Source: SB21 sp964415295
Lineage (GTDB): Bacteria > CLD3 > SB21
NCBI GenBank assembly: GCA_964415295.1
Contig: CAYPYN010000015.1
Location: 1-17,647 of the forward strand
Length of the DNA: 17,647 nucleotides
Direction: 5' to 3'
Numbering within the stretch: position 1 is the first letter of the stretch; each line of letters begins with the position of its first letter. Below the pieces are notes generated by a model. The model was not told where the DNA came from. It saw only the letters and a program-made list of their open reading frames with translations, and searched no databases. The position numbers and the translations under genes were made by a program. This document shows positions 14,471 to 17,647 of the stretch, piece after piece.

Positions 14471-17395
14471 ATGATTGGCAGCACTATTTCACACTACAAA
14501 ATTATTGAAAAATTAGGCGAAGGCGGAATGGGCATCGTGTATAAATCCCAGGACACGAAACTCGACAGGTTCGTTGCGCTCAAGTTCCTGCCCGAACGCG
14601 TAAGCTCCTCCGATCAGGATAAAACACGTTTCATGGAGGAAGCGAAAGCCGCCTCGGCGCTGAATCATCCGAATATTTGCACGATCCACGGGATCGAGGA
14701 CTACGACGGTCAAATGTTCATCGTTATGGAATATCTCGACGGCGTAGAGTTGAAAGATCTCATCGTTCGGGAAAACCCGATCCCGATCGCGCGATGTATT
14801 CAGCTGATCACTCAGATCGCGGAGGGACTGAAAGCCGCGCACGCCAAAGGGATCGTTCACCGCGATATCAAATCGAGCAATATCTTTGTTACCGCCGACG
14901 GACAGGTCAAGATCATGGATTTCGGTCTGGCTAAACGCAGCGGTTCAGCGCCTGTGACAAAAACAGGAAGTACTGTAGGCACGATGGCTTATATGTCGCC
15001 GGAACAGGCGCGCGGAGAGGAACTCGATCACCGAAGTGATCTTTGGTCGTTGGGAGTTGTTTTTTATGAATTGCTCACCGGACGTGTTCCTTTTGTTCAT
15101 GAATACGAGCACGCGATCATGTACTCCATTTTGAATGAGGAGCCAAAACCCGTCACGGAGCTGAGAACGAATATACCCGATGGCCTGGTTCGTATTATCA
15201 ATAAATCTCTGACCAAAGACGTGCAACAGCGCTATCAGTCCGATGCCGATTTTCTGAATGATCTTCGGGCGGCCGGTTTGGGTTCTCCAACTATTCCAGA
15301 TTCACAAAAGAACCCCGGCAAGACTTTCCGACGAAGACCCAAATTCATTGCGGCCTTGCTGATGACTATCGCAGTAACAGCTGTTGCGATCAAATGGATC
15401 GATCATAGATCGAATATCGGTTGGGCTCGCGATGAAGCTTTACCGCTGATCGAACGAACCATTCAGGATGGAACCGCCGCGGAAGGCCTGAGCGCATGGA
15501 CCGCATTTGAAATGGCCGAAAAAGCGCGTGTGTTCATACCCGACGATCCCCTGCTCGCGCGCCTCTACCCGCGTTTTTCCAGAAAAATTCATATTTACTC
15601 CGATCCTTCGGGAGCCACAGTGTATGCTAAACCATATTCGGATCCGAATTCCGAATGGAGACTCATTGGGCGCACGCCGATCGACAGTGTTCGTTTCCCT
15701 CTCGGCTTTTCCAGACTCAAGGTTGAAAAAACCGGCCGTGATGCCGCTTATGACCTCGTATGGAATATCGGTTGGACCAGCGATACGTTACGGATCGGTT
15801 TAGCCCAGGAAGGCTCCGTTCCGGAAGAAATGGTTCTCATCCCTGACGTTTCAACCTCATTCGAGATCGCCGCGGCTCCGGCCGGCCTGCACATGCCGGG
15901 ACTGGAACACCTCACGGCGGAACGTGTCGGAAGTTTTTTGATGGACCGTTATGAGGTGACGAATGAACAATTCAAAAAATTCATCGACCAGGGCGGATAT
16001 AAGGAACGCAAGTTCTGGAAGCACCCTTTCATCAAAGACGGCCGTGAAATCAGTTGGGACGCTGCGATAAGACTTTTCACCGACAAAACGGGGCGGCACG
16101 GTCCTTCAACGTGGGAAGTTGGCGATTTCCCTTCGGGCAAAGGACGCTTTCCGGTCTCCGGCGTCAGTTGGTATGAAGCCGCAGCGTTTGCGGAATTTGC
16201 CGGAAAGAGTCTGCCGACCATTCATCACTGGGACCAGGTTGCATTCACTTGGGCAAGTCCCGTTATCGTGCCGGTGAGCAATCTGCGCGGCGACGGTCCC
16301 AAAGAAATCGGCAGTTCGCAGAGCATGAACCGCTACGGGTTGTACGATCTCGGCGGCAACGTTCGAGAGTGGTGCTTCAACGCAAGTAACCGTGGCAGTA
16401 ATTTCATTCTCGGCGGCGGGTGGAACGATCAGGCGTATGCGTTTAATGACGCGTACGCGCAATCCCCTTTTGACCGGAGTGAAACCAACGGCTTCCGGTG
16501 CATCAAGTACGTCGGTGATAAGAAGCCTGAATTTGAAAAGGCCATCGTGCTGCCGTTCCGCGATTTCATGCATGAACACATCGCCTCGGATAAAGAATTC
16601 GGAATTTATCTCAATCAATATTCATACGATAAATCGCCATTGAACGAAACCGTTGAGTCCCGGACAGAGGAGACGGATTGGATCAAAGAGAGGATAACCT
16701 TCAACGCCGCATATGGCGGGGAACGCATGATCGCCTTTCTTTTTCTGCCTAAGAGCAGTAAACCGCCGTATCAAACTGTTGTTTATTTTCCAGGGTCCGG
16801 AGCTATCCATACACGTTCCAGCGATAAACTTGAAATACCCAGACTCGATTTCCTGCTCAAGAGCGGGCGCGCGGTGATATATCCGATCTACAAAAGCACG
16901 TATGAACGCGGCGATGCTTTACATTCGGATTATCCGGACGAAACCAATTTCTGGAAAGAGCACGTGATCATGTGGGCCAAAGACGCAATGCGCTCCATCG
17001 ATTATCTCGAAACGCGAAAAGAAATCGATCACAGCAAAATTGCATACTACGGCATCAGTTGGGGCGGAGCCATGGGCGGCATTATTCCGGCCGTGGACAC
17101 ACGTATCAAAGTGAGTGTCCTTCAAGTGGCCGGGTTATTATTCCAGCCATCCAAGCCGGAAGCGGACCCTTTGCATTTTCTTCCCAGGTTCAAAACGCCC
17201 GTGCTGATGCTCAACGGAAAGTACGATTTCTTTTTTCCGTACGAAACATCTCAACGCCCTTTCTTTGAATTGCTTGGAACACCCAAAGAGCATAAGCGGA
17301 TCATTTCCTACGACGGCGGTCATTCCGTTCCTCGCACTCAACTGGTCAAAGAAACGCTCGAGTGGCTGGACCATTATCTCGGAGATGTCCGGTAG
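14471..17395 (+). CDS. Kinase 5: Ser/Thr kinase fused to PEGA-like, SUMF1/FGE-like and alpha/beta hydrolase domains
   Basis: A 974-residue fusion. The kinase domain (about 9-270) has GEGGMG, K38, E57, HRDIKSSN (D132), DFG (150-152) and MSPEQ. One membrane span lies at about 292-308. A PEGA-like beta domain (about 371-430, IYSDPSGATVYAKPYSDP then RTPIDSVRFPLG) precedes a SUMF1/FGE-sulfatase fold (about 452-680) with DRYEVTNEQ, PVSGVSWYEA, GGNVREWC, LGGGW and NGFRC. The C-terminal domain (about 690-974) is a dienelactone-hydrolase-type alpha/beta hydrolase: nucleophile GISWGG (S863), acid in NGKYDF (D919) and base in GGHSVP (H951). No cysteine lies between W651 and the NGFRC motif, where catalytic FGE carries its pair, so the SUMF1 part is probably a binding module. 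The hydrolase looks intact. Its kinase half resembles kinase 1 in places (HAKGIVHRD, MYSILNEEP). The ribosome binding site is weak. Confidence 0.93.
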   Translation: MIGSTISHYKIIEKLGEGGMGIVYKSQDTKLDRFVALKFLPERVSSSDQDKTRFMEEAKAASALNHPNICTIHGIEDYDGQMFIVMEYLDGVELKDLIVRENPIPIARCIQLITQIAEGLKAAHAKGIVHRDIKSSNIFVTADGQVKIMDFGLAKRSGSAPVTKTGSTVGTMAYMSPEQARGEELDHRSDLWSLGVVFYELLTGRVPFVHEYEHAIMYSILNEEPKPVTELRTNIPDGLVRIINKSLTKDVQQRYQSDADFLNDLRAAGLGSPTIPDSQKNPGKTFRRRPKFIAALLMTIAVTAVAIKWIDHRSNIGWARDEALPLIERTIQDGTAAEGLSAWTAFEMAEKARVFIPDDPLLARLYPRFSRKIHIYSDPSGATVYAKPYSDPNSEWRLIGRTPIDSVRFPLGFSRLKVEKTGRDAAYDLVWNIGWTSDTLRIGLAQEGSVPEEMVLIPDVSTSFEIAAAPAGLHMPGLEHLTAERVGSFLMDRYEVTNEQFKKFIDQGGYKERKFWKHPFIKDGREISWDAAIRLFTDKTGRHGPSTWEVGDFPSGKGRFPVSGVSWYEAAAFAEFAGKSLPTIHHWDQVAFTWASPVIVPVSNLRGDGPKEIGSSQSMNRYGLYDLGGNVREWCFNASNRGSNFILGGGWNDQAYAFNDAYAQSPFDRSETNGFRCIKYVGDKKPEFEKAIVLPFRDFMHEHIASDKEFGIYLNQYSYDKSPLNETVESRTEETDWIKERITFNAAYGGERMIAFLFLPKSSKPPYQTVVYFPGSGAIHTRSSDKLEIPRLDFLLKSGRAVIYPIYKSTYERGDALHSDYPDETNFWKEHVIMWAKDAMRSIDYLETRKEIDHSKIAYYGISWGGAMGGIIPAVDTRIKVSVLQVAGLLFQPSKPEADPLHFLPRFKTPVLMLNGKYDFFFPYETSQRPFFELLGTPKEHKRIISYDGGHSVPRTQLVKETLEWLDHYLGDVR

Positions 17396-17418
17396 ATTAA
17401 CCCAAAACCAAGTGGACT

Positions 17419-17647
17419 ATGATCGGAACAGTAATTTCACACTACAAAATTATTGAAAAATTAGGCGAAGGCGGCATGGGCATTGTGTACAAAGCCCAGG
17501 ATACGAAACTTGATAGGTTCGTCGCGCTCAAGTTCCTGCCCGAACGCGTAAGTTCCTCCGAACAGGATCGCGCCCGTTTTCTGCAGGAAGCCAAAGCCGC
17601 CTCCGCGCTCAATCATCCGAATATCTGCACGATACATGGTATTGAAG
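17419..17647 (+). CDS. Kinase 6: N-terminal part of another Ser/Thr kinase (cut by window end)
   Basis: An open frame of 76 residues runs to the window edge, starting MIGTVISHYKIIEKLGEGGM. It contains the glycine loop (16-21), the ATP lysine K38 in FVALKFLPERV and the helix-C E57 in FLQEAKAASALNHPN. The catalytic loop, membrane span and sensor lie outside the window. It begins 23 bases after the stop of kinase 5 on the same strand, so the array continues. The nucleotide sequence is a patchwork of stretches identical to kinase 5 and to kinase 3, described under repeats. The ribosome binding site is weak, but the start is fixed by alignment with the five complete paralogues. Confidence 0.9.
   Translation, partial: MIGTVISHYKIIEKLGEGGMGIVYKAQDTKLDRFVALKFLPERVSSSEQDRARFLQEAKAASALNHPNICTIHGIE
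17434..17474 (+). repeat. 41-base direct repeat shared by kinases 6 and 5
   Basis: This stretch is identical, third codon positions included, to 14486-14526 in kinase 5 and encodes ISHYKIIEKLGEGG. Kinase 3 differs here at several bases. Downstream of this point the match to kinase 5 falls off. Confidence 0.85.
17593..17647 (+). repeat. 55-base direct repeat shared by kinases 6 and 3
   Basis: This stretch is identical to 8784-8838 in kinase 3 up to the window edge, and so may be longer. It covers the codons for KAASALNHPNICTIHGIE. A second identical run, 17503-17537 with 8694-8728 (35 bases), lies upstream in the same pair. Kinase 5 carries several silent differences over the same codons. Confidence 0.85.

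Noticed and set aside
14930..17395. Kinase 5 as an active formylglycine-generating enzyme (sulfatase activator).
   Set aside because: The SUMF1-type fold is present but the catalytic cysteine pair region contains no cysteine, and no sulfatase gene is nearby.
3186..17647. Reading the repeated kinase starts as a mobile element or a CRISPR-like repeat.
   Set aside because: The repeats are coding paralogues 2.4-3.1 kb apart, with no terminal inverted repeats, transposase, short spacers or target duplications.

Overview
The window looks like chromosomal DNA from a diderm (Gram-negative-type) bacterium of roughly balanced base composition. The evidence is a C-terminal outer-membrane beta-barrel fragment at the left edge, and kinases whose single membrane span is followed by TolB-like propeller, TPR or enzyme-like domains that would lie outside the cytoplasm. 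Long one-span Ser/Thr kinases opening with MIGxTxSHYKILEKLGEGGMG are common in Acidobacteriota and in FCB-group lineages (Ignavibacteria, KSB1 and similar). I cannot fix the phylum from this sequence. All supported genes are on the + strand. I see no RNA gene, insertion sequence, phage gene or CRISPR array.

Left part (1-2799): the end of a beta-barrel protein; an orphan C-terminal scrap of a membrane protein with no start (695-895); a PEBP/YbhB-YbcL family protein (999-1451) whose start is set by a strong ribosome binding site; and a GAF plus PP2C (SpoIIE/RsbU-type) Ser/Thr phosphatase (1504-2799). A 386-base non-coding leader (2800-3185) follows. It holds short repeats, an imperfect hairpin and a weak promoter candidate.

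Right part (3186-17647): a head-to-tail array of six receptor-type Ser/Thr kinases, the last cut by the window edge. Each begins with the same roughly 270-residue kinase domain, and the five complete ones continue through a basic juxtamembrane stretch and one membrane span. The domain after the span differs: K1 has a TolB-N/FlgO-like domain plus TPRs, K2-K4 have three divergent PD40/TolB-like propellers, and K5 has a PEGA-like domain, a SUMF1/FGE-like domain and an alpha/beta hydrolase with a visible Ser-Asp-His triad. A 123-residue conserved-looking cytosolic protein of unknown function sits between K4 and K5. Gaps in the array are 8-74 bases, so it may be one operon.

Working model (inference): several envelope-sensing kinases with interchangeable input domains act beside a PP2C phosphatase that could oppose them. 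Six direct copies of a near-constant kinase module are substrates for recombination. The sixth copy shares perfect stretches with K5 at its 5' end and with K3 further on, as expected if conversion or module shuffling is recent.
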